A stretch of DNA of 64,000 nucleotides from Sclerodactyla briareus (Eukaryota; Echinodermata; Holothuroidea; Dendrochirotida; Sclerodactylidae): NCBI GenBank assembly GCA_026419785.1, contig JAODTK010000045.1:186001-250000 (forward strand), given 5' to 3'. The stretch's first letter is position 1. Each line of letters begins with the position of its first letter. The notes under the pieces were generated by a model, which made no database searches, was not told where the DNA came from, and worked only from the letters and a program-made list of their open reading frames with translations. Position numbers and translations under genes: made by a program. Of this stretch, positions 22,690 to 34,479 are shown in pieces.

Positions 22690-23560
22690 AGGAGGTCTGG
22701 AAAAGTCGGCCCACGGCGGAAGAGTCGATCCGTAGGGCGAATATCGGCCCACGGCTCCGGAGAGCCGGGAGAGCCGACTCCTCGGCTCGGTAGAGCATCT
22801 CGTAGAGCGATAGGAGGTCGGAATTAGCCCACGGCTCCGGATAGCCGGGAGAGCCCACTCCTCGGCCTCGTGAGAGCCGTCTCAGAGAGCCGATAGGGAG
22901 GTCGGGAAGAGTCGGTCCACGCTCGGAGATCCGGTAAGCCGACGCCCTCCCTCGGCTTGTGAAGCCGGCTCGGAGAGGCGATAGGAGGCCGGAAAGTCGG
23001 CCCACGGCGCCGATAGCCGGAAAGCCGCCTTCCTCGGCTCGGGAAAGCTGTCTCGGAGAGCCGATTAGGGGTCCGGAGAGTAGCTCACGGCTTCGAGACC
23101 GGAGAGCCGACGCCCTCGCTCGTGAGATCCGTCCTCAAGATCCGATAAGGCGAGGAAACGTCCGGAAGAGTCGGCCCACAGCAGCTCGGAGAGCCGGGAG
23201 AACCGACTCCCTCGGCTCGGAGAGCCGTCTCGGAGATCCGCTTCAAAGTTCCGGAAGAGTTAGCCACGGCTTTCCGGAGCCGGGAGAGCCGTCTCCGAGA
23301 GCCGGGAGAGCCGACTAATCCCTCGCTTGGAGAGCCGTCTCGAGAGGCGATAGGAGGTTCCGGAGAGCGGCCCAGGCTGCGGAATCCGGGAGAGCCGCCT
23401 TCCTCCTCGCTCATGAGCGCTGTCGCGGAGAGCCGATAAGGAGGTCGGAAGATCGCCACACCCGCCCCGAGAGCCGGGAAAAACCGACCCATCGCGGAAA
23501 TAGCGAATAGTAGTGGACCGAATAGTCGGCCCACGGTTTCTGGAGAGCGGATAGCCGCTC
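22690..23560. repeat. GC-rich satellite, about 85-base unit
   Basis: About ten diverged units. The marker GTCGGCCCACGGCTCCGGA or a variant occurs near 22703, 22748, 22829, 22913, 22996, 23081, 23172, 23262, 23370 and 23529. Most intervals are 80-95 bases. Units alternate GAGAGCCGGGAGAGCCGAC with CTCGGAGAGCC. Confidence 0.8.
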
Positions 23561-24169
23561 TCGTCTCGGTAGAGCCGATGTCCGGAGGGCAGAAGAGGCT
23601 CTGGAGCAGCCGCTCTTGGGCCTCGGCAGGGCGGAACGTGTCGGCCCGGCAGCCTCTGGAGAGCCCGGGATGGGCCGTCCACGGCTCAGGCGCGCCGTAG
23701 AGGGCCGGAAAGGCGGTCCATGCTCGATACCTGGACACCGACACACAGCCTCGCCCGGGAGAGGTGTCGGGGCGGCCGTGGCGAGCGGACGCGGCTCTTG
23801 GTGACTGGAGAGTCTGGCCACTCCTGGCTAGGGGGAGCCGCCCCTGGTTCGGAATGGCCGGGAAAGACGGTTCACGGCTCCGGAAGCCGAGCTCCGACTC
23901 TGGGAGCCGCCTTGGCTCTAGTGGCTCTAGTGAGCCGGCCAGGCTGGGAGCCCAACGGCCAGGGGGGGCCTGGCACGGCCATTCGGTCGTTGGCCCGGCT
24001 GGGAGAGCACGGCGGCTCCGGTTTTGTCCGTAGGTATGATCAGGTTGGTCGTGCGAGCGGGCCGGTACGGGTGTGGAGAGGATGCGCTTCGCCCTTGGCT
24101 GTCTGGAGACCTGGTCCGGGTTATGGAAAGCCGTTCGGCGTAGACTATTGTTTGTCTGACTTCCTTCTC

Positions 24170-25600
24170 GTTGCTCATCATCCCGCCGCGCCTGGCCTGT
24201 CGTGACTGTCGTTTTGATCCCCGTAAGTCCGGCGGCAGAGGCTCGCCAGGCGGCCGCGGTTCGTGGATTAAAACGTCGAGGCCCCCGCGGCATAGTCAAC
24301 TGGAAACCTGTCCCCTGAGCGGAGCCAGGAGAAGCTTATCTCGTCTTGAAGGACGTAGGCGTTCTTTAGATCGACGTAGTTAGCCTGGCCCCTCAGCACG
24401 GTAACCATTCTGCAGACTTTTCTGTCGAATGACCAACTTGTTGAGGGGCGATAGTTGCGGTCGGGCGTCAAAACGATGCTGCCATGACGCCTTCTTCAGG
24501 CAAGGTGGTGTATTATTCCGCGCTAGCAGATTTCTCCGCTGTACGGTGCCCCGGTACTGGAGTCTCCTAGGGAGGTCGTACCTGGCGGAGCCGCCGCTCG
24601 CGAACCCCGAACCCCAAACTTCTGGGGGGAGCGGTGGGCTCCCCCTTCCTAATTAAAGGGCCGAGCGGGGCGGCTCCAGCTGCTCCTGAAAACCGATAAT
24701 CCGCCGGATGGCGTGTAACGCTCCACCTCGGGAGGTTTTCTCCTACCGGTCTCACCGGGGCCGCCTCCGACGCGGGAGAAACGAAGTAAGATGACTGCGA
24801 CGGCACGCCCTGCTGCATCTGTATCCTGTACTCCCTTGAGAAAAAGCTGAACGAAGATGAAGTGGTTCCATGGAGTGCCATGGCTGCCGGTCTGGAACTC
24901 CTGAAAGTTTCACACCGAGTCCAGTCCTTAAGCTCCCCATGTGAAGTGACTTTGGACGGGCCTTTCGATCCCCCAACCTGCGTCGGGTTGCTAAATCGAG
25001 TCTGCAGCAGAGCAGGTAATCCCCCGCCAGTGGACGCCCGTGACCGCTGACGGGTCGGGTCCCCCAGCGTCGGGGGGCCCTCTGGGTGTTAGGGGCATCC
25101 CGCATCCGGAACCGTTCGTTCGGCTCCCTCCCGCCTTAGAGTGGCCTCCGGTTTCGGACGGGAGATACGCAAAAGCGCCGTACAGGCCCGTTGTCACTCT
25201 TCCGCCCGGGAAGAGCCTCCGCCCGGACTGAGTGTCCCGCGACCCCCCCGGCGCCGGGCCGGCTGATCGGCGGCCGCTCTTGGTCCTATCCAGCTAAGCG
25301 TCGACGTTTCCCGCGCGGAGATGTCGTCTAATCGGCTGTAGACGAGGAAGACTACGACGACGACGACCCGTATGGCCCTTGCCGTCTACTGTGTTTGCCC
25401 CGGTGAGACCTGCGGCTCCTTCGCCTGTTTCGAGGGACGTGAACGGTCAAGGAGCAGAGGGAGAAAGGTCCTTTCTCCACCCGGTGTAGGGAACTCTATG
25501 TCTTGGCCGCGTTCCACTCGCTATGGGGCCCGATGTTGAGAAGAGGCTGCCGCGATCCTGCGGACGGACTGTAGAACCTGCTTTGGTCCCTGGTTGGCAG
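24170..25600. other. Unassigned GC-rich core between the two satellites
   Basis: Non-repetitive and GC-rich. Candidate frames exist on both strands, for example plus-strand ALEWPPVSDGRYAKAPYR near 25130-25190 and minus-strand KVCRMVTVLRGQANYVDLKN near 24410-24350. None matches a family I know and none has a start, stop or splice context that decides it. Confidence 0.3.
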
Positions 25601-25699
25601 GCAACCCCATTACCGTGGCTGCCATGCCGGCAATTGGGTCTGACGCCCCCGCGGCGGACGGCTGTCGGTCCGTATCAGCTGGCCAGACCAGGGGGCCGT

Positions 25700-26110
25700 T
25701 CCGGGCAGTTCAACCGAGGCTCACCCCGGCCGGACCCGTTGATTCGGCTTCCCTCCCCGCGCCGGATGGGCCCCCCGGCCCGTGACGGGCGTGGTGGGGT
25801 ACCCGCGTCCAACCGAGGCGCACCCTGGCCGGACCGTTGGGTCGCTCCCTCCGAGCCGGGAGGGGCCCCGGCCCGCGCCGGGAGGGGCCCCGTCCCGTGA
25901 CGGGCAGGTAACCGCTCCGCCGCGGATCACCCCGGCCGCCCGTTGGGTCGCCTCCTCCGCGCCGGGGGCCCTGGCCCGTGACCGGCGGGTAACCGCAGTC
26001 CCCGGGATCAACCCCGGCCGGCCCGGTTGGGTCGGCCCCTCCGCGCCGGGAGGGGGGGGCCTCCGGCCCGGACGGGGGTGGTGCGGCACCCGAGCCGGAA
26101 CCGGCACCGA
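25700..26110. repeat. Second GC-rich satellite, about 80-110-base unit
   Basis: Four to five units are marked by GGCCCGTGACGGGC near 25779, 25892, 25973 and, altered, 26060. Each is preceded by CCGCGCCGGGAGGGGCC-like sequence and followed by GGGTAACCGC and GTTGGGTCG. Its sequence differs from that of the 22.7-23.6 kb array. Confidence 0.75.
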
Positions 26111-26539
26111 CAAGGTCAGTGCGCGACAGCCGAACCGAATCAGCGGGCTTTAGGATCACCCGGCCCCCCCCCCCAAGTCCTAGACGCGGGATGATCCAGA
26201 GCTCCAGGCCCGGGAAGCCGCTCTCCACCGGCTACCACCCCTGCCCCCGAGGGGCTGAGCTCGAAGTCTTCTTGGTTCGACCTTCTCCCTTCTTCCTCCC
26301 AGGGTCTTTCTCGAGGACCGAAGAAACGCGACATCCCTCTCTGCGACGATCCCCGCCTTCTTCACTTCCGGCGCCGTAATGTCCGCACCGGGGCTTACGG
26401 GCCGCGGCGCACAATGACATACGCGCTACCTCTCGAGTCTGGCCAGCAGCGGGTACACTTGATGAGCCTTACAACGGCACATTTCTCCATACCTGAGAGC
26501 AGCCGCTGAGGAATTCTTTACGTCAGAACCTCGTTCACG

Positions 26540-27420
26540 GACCTAAAATCAATACAAGGCAACGTAGCATAATCGACACAAACGGCGAACCAAGGTACAA
26601 GCGTCCCCTTTCTCCACTAGGAGAATGGGCTCTTCGATCCTCTACGTCAGAACCCCCCTCATGACCTAAGTCAATACATGGTAAAGTAGCATATATAAGT
26701 GACACATTGAAAGATCGGATCAAAGTGTGAGGGCAATCCATTCGCCATAAACTGGAGAAGTGGCCCCCCCAACAAAAGTGGCATGCATAAGTATCATCAA
26801 CATGGACGAGCGGAGATGGAAACGGCCCATTCTCCCTACCTGGGAAGGGCCCGAGGAGGGTTTCTCTATGACCCGCACCCTCACCCACGGGCATCAAGTC
26901 AATATAGATATCTCACGTGGAAAATGCGTAACACATAACATTGCGAGTACAGCTGCACACCCCGAGGCACAGCCGATAATCATGCAAGAGCCCATCCACA
27001 ACAGTGGAAACTATTGGCAGATAAAACATTACGTAAACGGCTCGCCCAGCAATGGCAACGAGCCGCATTCATGCATAAAACCATAATACATACAGGACGA
27101 CTGTACTTACTCGATTTCCTTCTCCCCCTCTCGTCACTCGATTCCGTCACTAAATCCCTAGAGCTGCGCGCGGGACAAACCCACCCAGGGCTGGGGAGGG
27201 AAGGGAAGGTAGAAGGGGACCCAGGGGGAAGGGGGGGAAGAGGGCGGGCGGGCAGTCAGGGAAGCACCCAACAACAAGTCCCAGCCGGCTGCACTTACCA
27301 CAATAACGGGCCAAGTCACACGCACGTGGCGTTAGGCCAGTAGGGACGTGGACACGAATACTGTGTTGGTGCAGCTTAGGCTAACAAAGACTTACCCAAT
27401 CGAGATCGAGAGCGAGAACA
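26540..27420 (-). promoter_or_regulatory. Possible minus-strand transcript start region with three consensus donors
   Basis: On the minus strand, GTAAGT occurs at about 27390 (GATTGGG|GTAAGT), 27295 (TTATTGTG|GTAAGT) and 27104 (AATCGA|GTAAGT), within 300 bases and beside the GC-rich island. Clustered strong donors without clear coding frames can mark alternative first exons near a CpG-rich promoter. No TATA box or initiator is decisive, so this is only suggestive. Confidence 0.2.
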
Positions 27421-27574
27421 TTCGCTTCACAAACGCCATAATCCTTAGAAAAATCGTTTGTAATAGGTGAAAATCAACATGTAGAAACAGGTTTGATCCA
27501 AATGATAAAACTATTATTGGAGCTCGTAAGACGAAATCTAAAGTGAATTCTGACGTTTCTAAGCCAAGATGCTC

Positions 27575-27720
27575 AATTGTAGCCCAAAAACGCTGGCAAA
27601 ACGGAGGGCGATGGGTTGCAAACCCGTACTTTTGTTGTTATTGTCCAATGTTCAATGGCGTGGGGTGGGTTCCGGTCCAATATGGGGTAGTTGAATAGCT
27701 GAAATAGATCGTAATAACAC
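27575..27720 (-). repeat. Copy of the CCAATATGGG palindromic repeat
   Basis: Its order (ACGCTGGCAAAACGGAGGGC, CGTACTTTTGTTGTTATTG, GTTCAATGGCGTGGGGTGGG, CCAATATGGGGTAG) matches the reverse complement of about 21690-21790. Confidence 0.6.
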
Positions 27721-28009
27721 TCCCTTCTAAAAATGAAATGCCCCCCCCCTCCTTTTTGGGACATTCAATGAAGGTTAGGAAGCTTATTTTACCAAGTAAC
27801 GATGAAATTATGAGTCCTGAACAAGGCGGTACACAATGTAATGATTTGGGAGTAAACAACGTCCTAACACAGTGTATATATAGGAAATTTTGGAAGCTAT
27901 ACTGCAAAATATATAATTATAGATAATCGCCCCCCCTCTTTGAAATGAAATCCCCCCGGGGCGTTTATTAAGCATATTATCTGTATATACTGCCCATTTG
28001 AGACTATCA

Positions 28010-28345
28010 ACAGTGATGAGCCCGTTCGTAGTTGTAAGTGCGCATTGCTCACCACTGGACAGTTCGGAGGGATAGAACAAGATTCGCCCATCAGCAATAT
28101 CCTTAACGGCTTATTTTAATAATGTTAACAGCAACATACTATCACCACTATTGAAAAATACAACCCCATTCATCCCCATGTTTTTAGATGTTATGGGGAG
28201 GGGGAATCTTATAACGTATGTGTTGGTAGGATTTGTAATTTTCGCAGGGGATTCAGAAATCTGTTCGGCACACTGACATTCACGTTCAACTGCTATCGTC
28301 CCTCATGACCATTTGCCACAATATATTATCATGATACTCAACTAA
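28010..28345 (+). repeat. Direct repeat, copy A (partner 29575-29905)
   Basis: Shares TTCGTAGTTGT, GCGTTACGGCTTATTTT/CCTTAACGGCTTATTTT, CACCACTATT, CAACC..ATTCATCC, GTGTTGG..GGA and CAACTGC..TCGT..CC..TATGACC in the same order with the copy 1.56 kb downstream. The two are strongly diverged by substitutions and G-run length. Confidence 0.7.
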
Positions 28346-28639
28346 ACTGTACTCAACTAGCTTTACAACCAGTCTCCTCTCAGTCATGAGTGCTGCCCAT
28401 ACTTTCTACATGTCAGACGCTAGTCAATGACCCGTTCCCTGTTTGCTAGGGCGCATTCCTACAACCATTCAGCGTATAACACAGTTGCCAATAGCATATC
28501 ATTATGGCCTACATTTAAAACACCAGGCTGAATTATGAGAAGGCTAACATAATAATGAGAAAACTGAATGCATCAGTTAAACTTGCTGTTCATATGACCT
28601 ATATCACCGTGCCAGAGTCAGAGCCTTCATTTGTTTGTG

Positions 28640-28900
28640 CTGTGTATTGAGTTGCAAGTCAAAAGCATCCCACCTGGACCCACCGTGCAAATAAAAAATT
28701 ATGTCATACTTGCACTACCCTGGAAATATTCTTCATTTTCAATAAAATTTTACATTTAATTTCACTTTGAAACAATACATGTACTTAGTCTTTCAGAGAG
28801 GATTGCTGTAGTGTTGATGGTGTTGATGATTCCTTTGTAAGAGAACCGCGAAAACCTTGGATAGGCAAAGTCACTATTCGCCAGTCCTTCTGCCACGATG
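28640..28900 (+). repeat. Dispersed repeat shared with 13960-14335
   Basis: See 13960. The shared blocks occur here in the same order, and no coding capacity is retained. Confidence 0.6.
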
Positions 28901-29244
28901 ACTTATTTGAAAGCTTTGAAACTGTGTTTCCACCAGTGTCAACGGAGGCCGAGAGTCCAGTCTTGAGGGGATGGTACTGTGAGGTTGGGCCCCTGAAAGG
29001 AGCCCCTTATCATGGTATCATGCACCTCCGTATAGTAAAATATTCCCCCCTTAATTTTGAATTTTAACAGCCACCTTTGGAAATGGGTCATACTCATCCC
29101 CAATATCTTGGCCAATCCTCTCATGTGATCGCCCTCCGTGGCTACACCGTCAGCGAGCAGTCATTTACTACTACCACACCAACTACCCCCCCCCCCCATT
29201 TGACCAATCAACCCAGCCCCCCCAGTTCTCTCATTCTATAATAC

Positions 29245-29346
29245 CTACTCCAGACATGGCAGTGACCACTGAGATCATCAGTATGTCCCTGCCGTCCCAG
29301 TAGTTGCTGATGGTACCGTGGGCAGTGTTCAGATAGAGCTCCCTCC
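29245..29346 (-). CDS. Well-supported minus-strand exon encoding a membrane helix, S3-like
   Basis: The acceptor ATGTCAACCACAG and a donor (GTATTA, or GTAGGT four bases upstream) bound a 102-base exon. Its only convincing frame reads RELYLNTAHGTISNYWDG, then RDILMISVVTAMSGVG. Reading further meets a stop within four codons, which supports a donor here. The pattern of a polar lead-in, then YWDxxDILMIxxxxxAM, resembles the start of S3 in TRP/polycystin-type channels (a W-N/D-x-x-D followed by a hydrophobic helix). It lies upstream, in transcription order, of the S5-like exon at 19.3 kb, the order expected for such a channel, but S4 is not found between them and no similarity search was possible. 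Confidence 0.6.
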
Positions 29347-29574
29347 CTGTGGTTGACATAAACAATCATACCCTTTCATTAAACAGATCATAAACGATCA
29401 TTAACCCATCTCTTGGATCTCAGTTAATCTGTAATGAACGAGTCAGGCTGAAGTCTTATCTAATTGGTAACGGTCCATGTTTGAAGAACGTCTTAGATAT
29501 GCCATGGCCGTCTAATTCACACTCATCAAGGCGGCAAGAACTCTCCACATTCCTGACCGCATGAAAATGATAAG

Positions 29575-29905
29575 CTAGTTCGTAGTTGTGAGTGTTCATG
29601 CTCAACGCACTGACGTTCGCGGAAGAGACGAGATGCCTCCATAGCAATAGCGTTACGGCTTATTTTTAACTGTCACCACTATTTGAACATGCAACCATTC
29701 ATCCTTTTTTTTTGGGGGCTGTGGGGGGGGGGGGGATGTTATTGCTGATAATAGGGGGGAAATTCTGTAAAGTTTTTGTGTTGGCAGGACTGTGTTTTGG
29801 GCAGGGAGTTTTCATCGAAAGATCGTTCTGCACATACGATCAATGTCCAACTGCCGTCGTTCCCTTATGACCTTTGACACATATCATTATCATCTCATTA
29901 AACTG
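29575..29905 (+). repeat. Direct repeat, copy B (partner 28010-28345)
   Basis: Diverged copy of the preceding element. The exon at 29245-29346 lies between the two copies, so the pair brackets it. Confidence 0.7.
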
Positions 29906-29999
29906 GACCCGAAGTGGCCTATTTCAGAGAATAATATGCCCTTCTTCCTCATTGTTTCTGTTCAGTTCATTTATTTCCCAAAAATAGCAAAACAATACC

Positions 30000-31640
30000 T
30001 TTGAAATAAGTATTGATTAGCTTGCATAAATAGACGGGTAGACAACAGATATAATGAAAATAATGAGATGGGGATCAACACCACCCCCCACCCACTTTTT
30101 TCCCCCCCTCAATCAACTGACAAGAAAGTTTTCGCCCGACTTGGATAATCTCAAGATGCAGTAACAGTGTTGAATCCCTATATGATATCAAAAAATTTAG
30201 GGAATAGCTTCCACAGCTTTCGCAGAATAGCGTTATGCACGTTCTTCTTCACAGGTATTATTACCCACCAATACAAACAATTTTTTATCGGATTAACCCA
30301 GGAACATGTTGATTTGTCAAGTATCAATTTGAATCTATCTATACGAATCGTCCTGAGAGTGTTTTCAAAATAATGTCGCCACACTGATTGAGCCCTTCGA
30401 GAACACTTGTATCATGGAAACCAAGTAGGCCATTTCCAATGATCTTGGTTGTAATTGCTACCATTTTTGCATGGATTACACTTGGGTTCCTTATAGGTCC
30501 CCAATTTTCCATTAGTGGGGATTACTGCCCACGCGCTCCTACCACCTCCACCAGGTCACAGATTATGGTACATCACCCCAATCTTTGCACACAAGTTTCA
30601 AGATCATTCGTACCTCAGATGGAAGATTTCTGGCCAGGCTCTGCACAAGAGAAACTAGTAATCATCACTTTTGCTGGTAGCTATACGATATCACTCTTGA
30701 CCTGCTCACTTCTATAGTCACGATATCACTATACTCCATGTCATGCTGACGAGTCATACCATCAAATTCTCAGTAACTGCCCATTCTATCAGTATATTTT
30801 TATATGCATTCCCTCAGGAACAGCCGTCTCATTTGAATGGTGAATACTACCCGGATGACTGAGTTTGCACGTGTCTACCCATATTTTGGGTAGCCCACCC
30901 AATACAAGGTTTTGCTATGGCCCAAAACGCACATGCATAAGTTACATACGCTGGTACATACCAAATTTTATCAATACACTTTGATATGTGAACTTGAAAT
31001 ATACATTGTCCTAGCCACTACCATATCTTCCATCTTTACTGACGAGGGATGTGTATCATAATCACAGATTCAAATCAGTGATTTATGTAGTATACTTTAT
31101 GTTTCCAAGATCCCAATCAGTGACGAATGCAAACCAGAAGCCAAAGGCTTGTATTCCTTTACTTTTTCTGACAACCTGACAAATGGGTGATTGTACCAGT
31201 TCATTATGGCAACATAACTCCACAAATTTCCCATTTTCCCAACACCAAGGGTTCCTGACATTACTCTTGAGAAGACAGCGTACACTAAATTTACAAATAT
31301 CACTCTTTCCTCCCTGTCTTCAAAGGGTACCTCTGCTCGATGAAGGAGCCACACACCTAATTCCTCCAGATCAAGAAACAAGCATACTTTTAGGTTTTAC
31401 AAGGATTTCTGACATGGTCTGCAATGACCCCTAACGCATCAGATCAGTAGTTAAATCTGTGCGTGACAACTAAGGCTGGAGGTCCATTCGTTATTAGCAA
31501 TCTTTAATGTGTGATACACTCTCAGATAATGCCAAATCAGACCCATCACTTGACTTCAGTGCATTCCCTAATTTTAAAGGGAATTCCGCCACATTAATAC
31601 TCTTCTTGGTGTTTAATGTTTGAAGAGACATAAAAAAGTC
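30000..31640. other. No gene recognised; repeat remnants
   Basis: The block near 31190-31340 (GTACCAGTTCATTATGGCA, then ACACTAAATTT) matches the lead-in to the 51.5 kb array at about 51440-51550, so it is a remnant of that family. No exon is supported. Confidence 0.5.
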
Positions 31641-31659
31641 ATCAAATATCCTATGTTCC

Positions 31660-31960
31660 CAGGGGTGGCACCACAGGGGGGGCAGGAGGCCGTGCCCCCT
31701 ATGGGTTTGTAAAAATAAAATCTACAGACACTTTTTCATCGAGGGTGAGGTAATGTCAAAATACGTTATCCACTTAGGTTATTTTCGAATTCCGTGTCTC
31801 TCGGACTCAAATTGTTTTTGCTGTATATAGCGTTCGCAAATGTTGTATGTTTACTGTTTTGAGACACTTTGGTCATTATATGAGCCACCGTTTGTTGATA
31901 TGGTGAGAGGACTCAACGTTAACTGCAACTCCGCAGCATTTTTTTTTAAAGGGGGGGGGG
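31660..31960 (+). repeat. Dispersed repeat shared with 7985-8200
   Basis: It has the same order of blocks as at 8 kb: a G/C tract, GAGG/GGGGTAATGTCAAAA, TTATCCACTTA, CTCGGACTCAAA and CGTTCGCAAATG. Confidence 0.6.
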
Positions 31961-32984
31961 CTCCAAGGAGTACAATTCCGGGTTTTTTTTGCAGCTTGAC
32001 ATATGTGTATATTCTGATTGAGACTGCTCTAATTTGCTTTTTCCGGAGGATTTATTTGAGTTAAGAAACTTACGCACACTGGTCCATTTTTTTTATTTTT
32101 TCCACCATCTTTAGACATACAATACCTCATTTTTTTTCGAAAAAAGTAGCCTGCTACCTGTCAAACTTAGGCATGGGCGGCGACACGGGAGGACCGGGGA
32201 TACATGTTTTTGACAATATTTTTGTGAGGGTACATAATATCAATGTCACCCAATAGTTTGCAGACTGGTGAAAAAAAACAATCCTATAATCTAGTACAAC
32301 ATGCATACAAAAAGTCACTCATATTTATTTTTAAATTGCTTAAATGTTATGTTAGGAAGGCCGCAATCACATCAAAAAATTCGCGTCTGGGCGCAACCCG
32401 CTATACTCCTGTGTTTTCCGCTACTATACAATTTCAAAAAAAAAAAAAAGTGTGGTGAACATGGGTAGGCCACACGGGAATTGGTTTAGAACATTCATGT
32501 TGCCCCCCCCCCCTTCCCCACTACAACAATGCCGGCATCCACTGCCATTTCTTACACTGCACCCATTTTAGTCTACTTCTGATCCTTATTGTTCAGACGG
32601 GCTTTGCAGCCTGACGTGCTGTTTGTTAATAAAACATGAAGCTATTGTAACCAAACACAGGGCAGGGGATCGGCACATCATATGGAGGTTACCGTGAATG
32701 CGCATGACACTACCGTACAGCGCGAAGCGGAGAGAAAATTCGGAGACGAACAATTTGAACGGACACAAATCTGAAAAATGACCGAAGTGTCTGCTGACTG
32801 GGCTCAAATCTTTTACACACATTTTCCATGACAGTGATGTTCAGCATTTTTCATCTGCGGGCCGCAGCCTCCTACCCAATTGGAAGGTCCTCGATGGAAG
32901 ATCTCTTACACATGGCTATGGGAGGAATGGGGACCCCGATGAAGAAATGTACGGATTCACTTAACAACGATCATCTTTCGGAAA

Positions 32985-33860
32985 TTTATTGTCACTTTCA
33001 GTGATTGCCTTACTGCCATAAGTCACGGGAAGTGCCGCCCTGCAATATGGGGAGGGGGGGGGGTTGTATGACTAGTTTCTTGTACGCTCGCGTCAACTGA
33101 TGGTGTTGGGGTGCGAATTGTAATGAATTAGCATAGATCAGTTACTTCAAGCGTTTCTTGAGAATTACATTTCAGAAATTTATTGTAATTGGTTGGTGAT
33201 GATGCTACTGTCATAACACATGGGAAGTCACCGTTTCCGGCATCTGGGGGATCCGTAAGGCTCACATTTCCTTGTACCCTACCGTCCACTGATGCTGGCC
33301 CGAATTGTAAGGATTACGTGATCATTCCCTTCAAGAACGTTCTTTAAATATAATTTCTGAAAATTATTGCCAACTTTTTAGGAACGTGGCTCACGGCCAT
33401 AATGGCGCGGGAGTGCCGTTTCCTGCAATCTGGCGGATCTCTAAACGAAATTTTTCCTTGTACCCTTCGCGTGCGGCTATCCCGAATTGTGAGAATGGAC
33501 ATCGAGCAGTTCCTTCAGGATGTGTTTTAATATTAATTTTGAAATTGATAGCCATTTTAGGACTTTTTCTTACTGCATCAGTCCGGGAAGTGCGTTCCTT
33601 TCATTCTGGGGGTCTGTAAAACTACAATTTCCTGTACCCTACATGTCAACAACCACGGTGCCCAATTGTACGGAATATCTGATCATCCCTAAGAATGTTT
33701 TTTGAAATACAATTCAGGAATTAATTGCCATTTAGGGTGTTGCTTTACTGCATATGCCAGGACGTGCCGTTCCTGCAACTGGGTCTGTCAAACAAAAATT
33801 CCAATTGGACGCTGCGCGCCAACTGACGCTCCGCTTAAGGCGCTCCGCTTAGATGGTCTG
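32985..33860 (+). repeat. Tandem repeat, about 175-197-base unit, five copies
   Basis: Each unit carries AATTTATTG.CA..TT, a TACTGCCATAAGTCACGGG-like block (starting near 33010, 33207, 33396, 33571 and 33747), AGTGCCG.TCCTGCAA.CTGG, TTTCCTTGTACCCT and CCCGAATTGTA..GAAT. Spacing shrinks from about 197 to about 176 along the array. The last unit runs into a GCGCCAACTGACGCTCCGC motif that also occurs near 36808 and 37540. Confidence 0.85.
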
Positions 33861-34049
33861 ACCCCATATGCCCGCCACCCAATTTAACATAGATCGCCGC
33901 CCCCTGGAACGTAGGTACAATTTCATCGGTGGATTTTGTCAGGTGTTCGATGAAATATGACCGGCCTGAAAATTGTCATTCATTTCAATTTTTTTCAGAA
34001 CATTGGATTTTTTTTCGAACTCCTGACGTAGATACACTTAACGAAGTTA

Positions 34050-34200
34050 TCAAATGTGCCACCATTTTGCATCTTAAGCCTCAATTAATGACTCAAAAAA
34101 TCGCAAGGGGAGGGGGAACCCCTCCCCTTCGACCCCGCCCCATGTCATACACCCATGCCAAATTTGCCCCCCCTATCGTAAAACCCTGGCCGCGCCCTTT
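34050..34200 (+). repeat. Copy of the 9.3 kb GC-tract repeat
   Basis: GTGCCACCATTTTGCATCTT, then ACTCAAAAAATCGCAAGG and the CCCCTCCCC/CCCATGTCA/GTAAAACCCTGGC string all match 9305-9440 in the same order. Confidence 0.7.
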
Positions 34201-34479
34201 GGTCTGGTGTTCGCCGTCTTCAATCCCAATAGCATGTTCGTTGGGCGATATGGGCTTCCCCTCAAATTTCATCATACAATGTTGCTGATTGAAAACTGGC
34301 AACCTTTTTTAGGGATTGTCATATCTACCAATTATATGGGAGAAGGCATATATTTCAACATGTTGTCCTCTAAAATTGGTCGATATGACGTCATCACATT
34401 TTTTCAATTTGCAAATTGGCCAACGTTAGCAGTGATTATTTATTACTCTTTACAATTTGTAACTTTATAACCGAACATG

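Larger units (their letters stand above)
22060..26410. other. GC-rich island with two satellites
   Basis: Base composition jumps from the low 40s to roughly 60-70 percent GC near 22060 and falls back after 26410. CpG is plentiful, unlike in the flanks. Two tandem arrays (22690-23560 and 25700-26110) bracket about 2 kb of GC-rich non-repetitive sequence. Long open frames on both strands, including a 404-codon minus-strand frame at 23085-24299, follow from the scarcity of stop codons. I see no 18S, 5.8S or 28S segment, so it is not a recognisable rDNA unit, although a spacer-like origin cannot be excluded. Confidence 0.7.

Noticed and set aside
23085..24299. 404-codon minus-strand open frame, the longest in the window
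   Set aside because: Its C-terminal half is translated satellite and the whole is Arg/Ser/Pro/Gly-rich in GC-rich DNA where stop codons are rare. Overlapping frames on both strands are also open, and no domain is visible.
22060..26410. Ribosomal RNA gene in the GC-rich island
   Set aside because: None of the conserved 18S, 5.8S or 28S segments I looked for is present. Only spacer-like composition remains.
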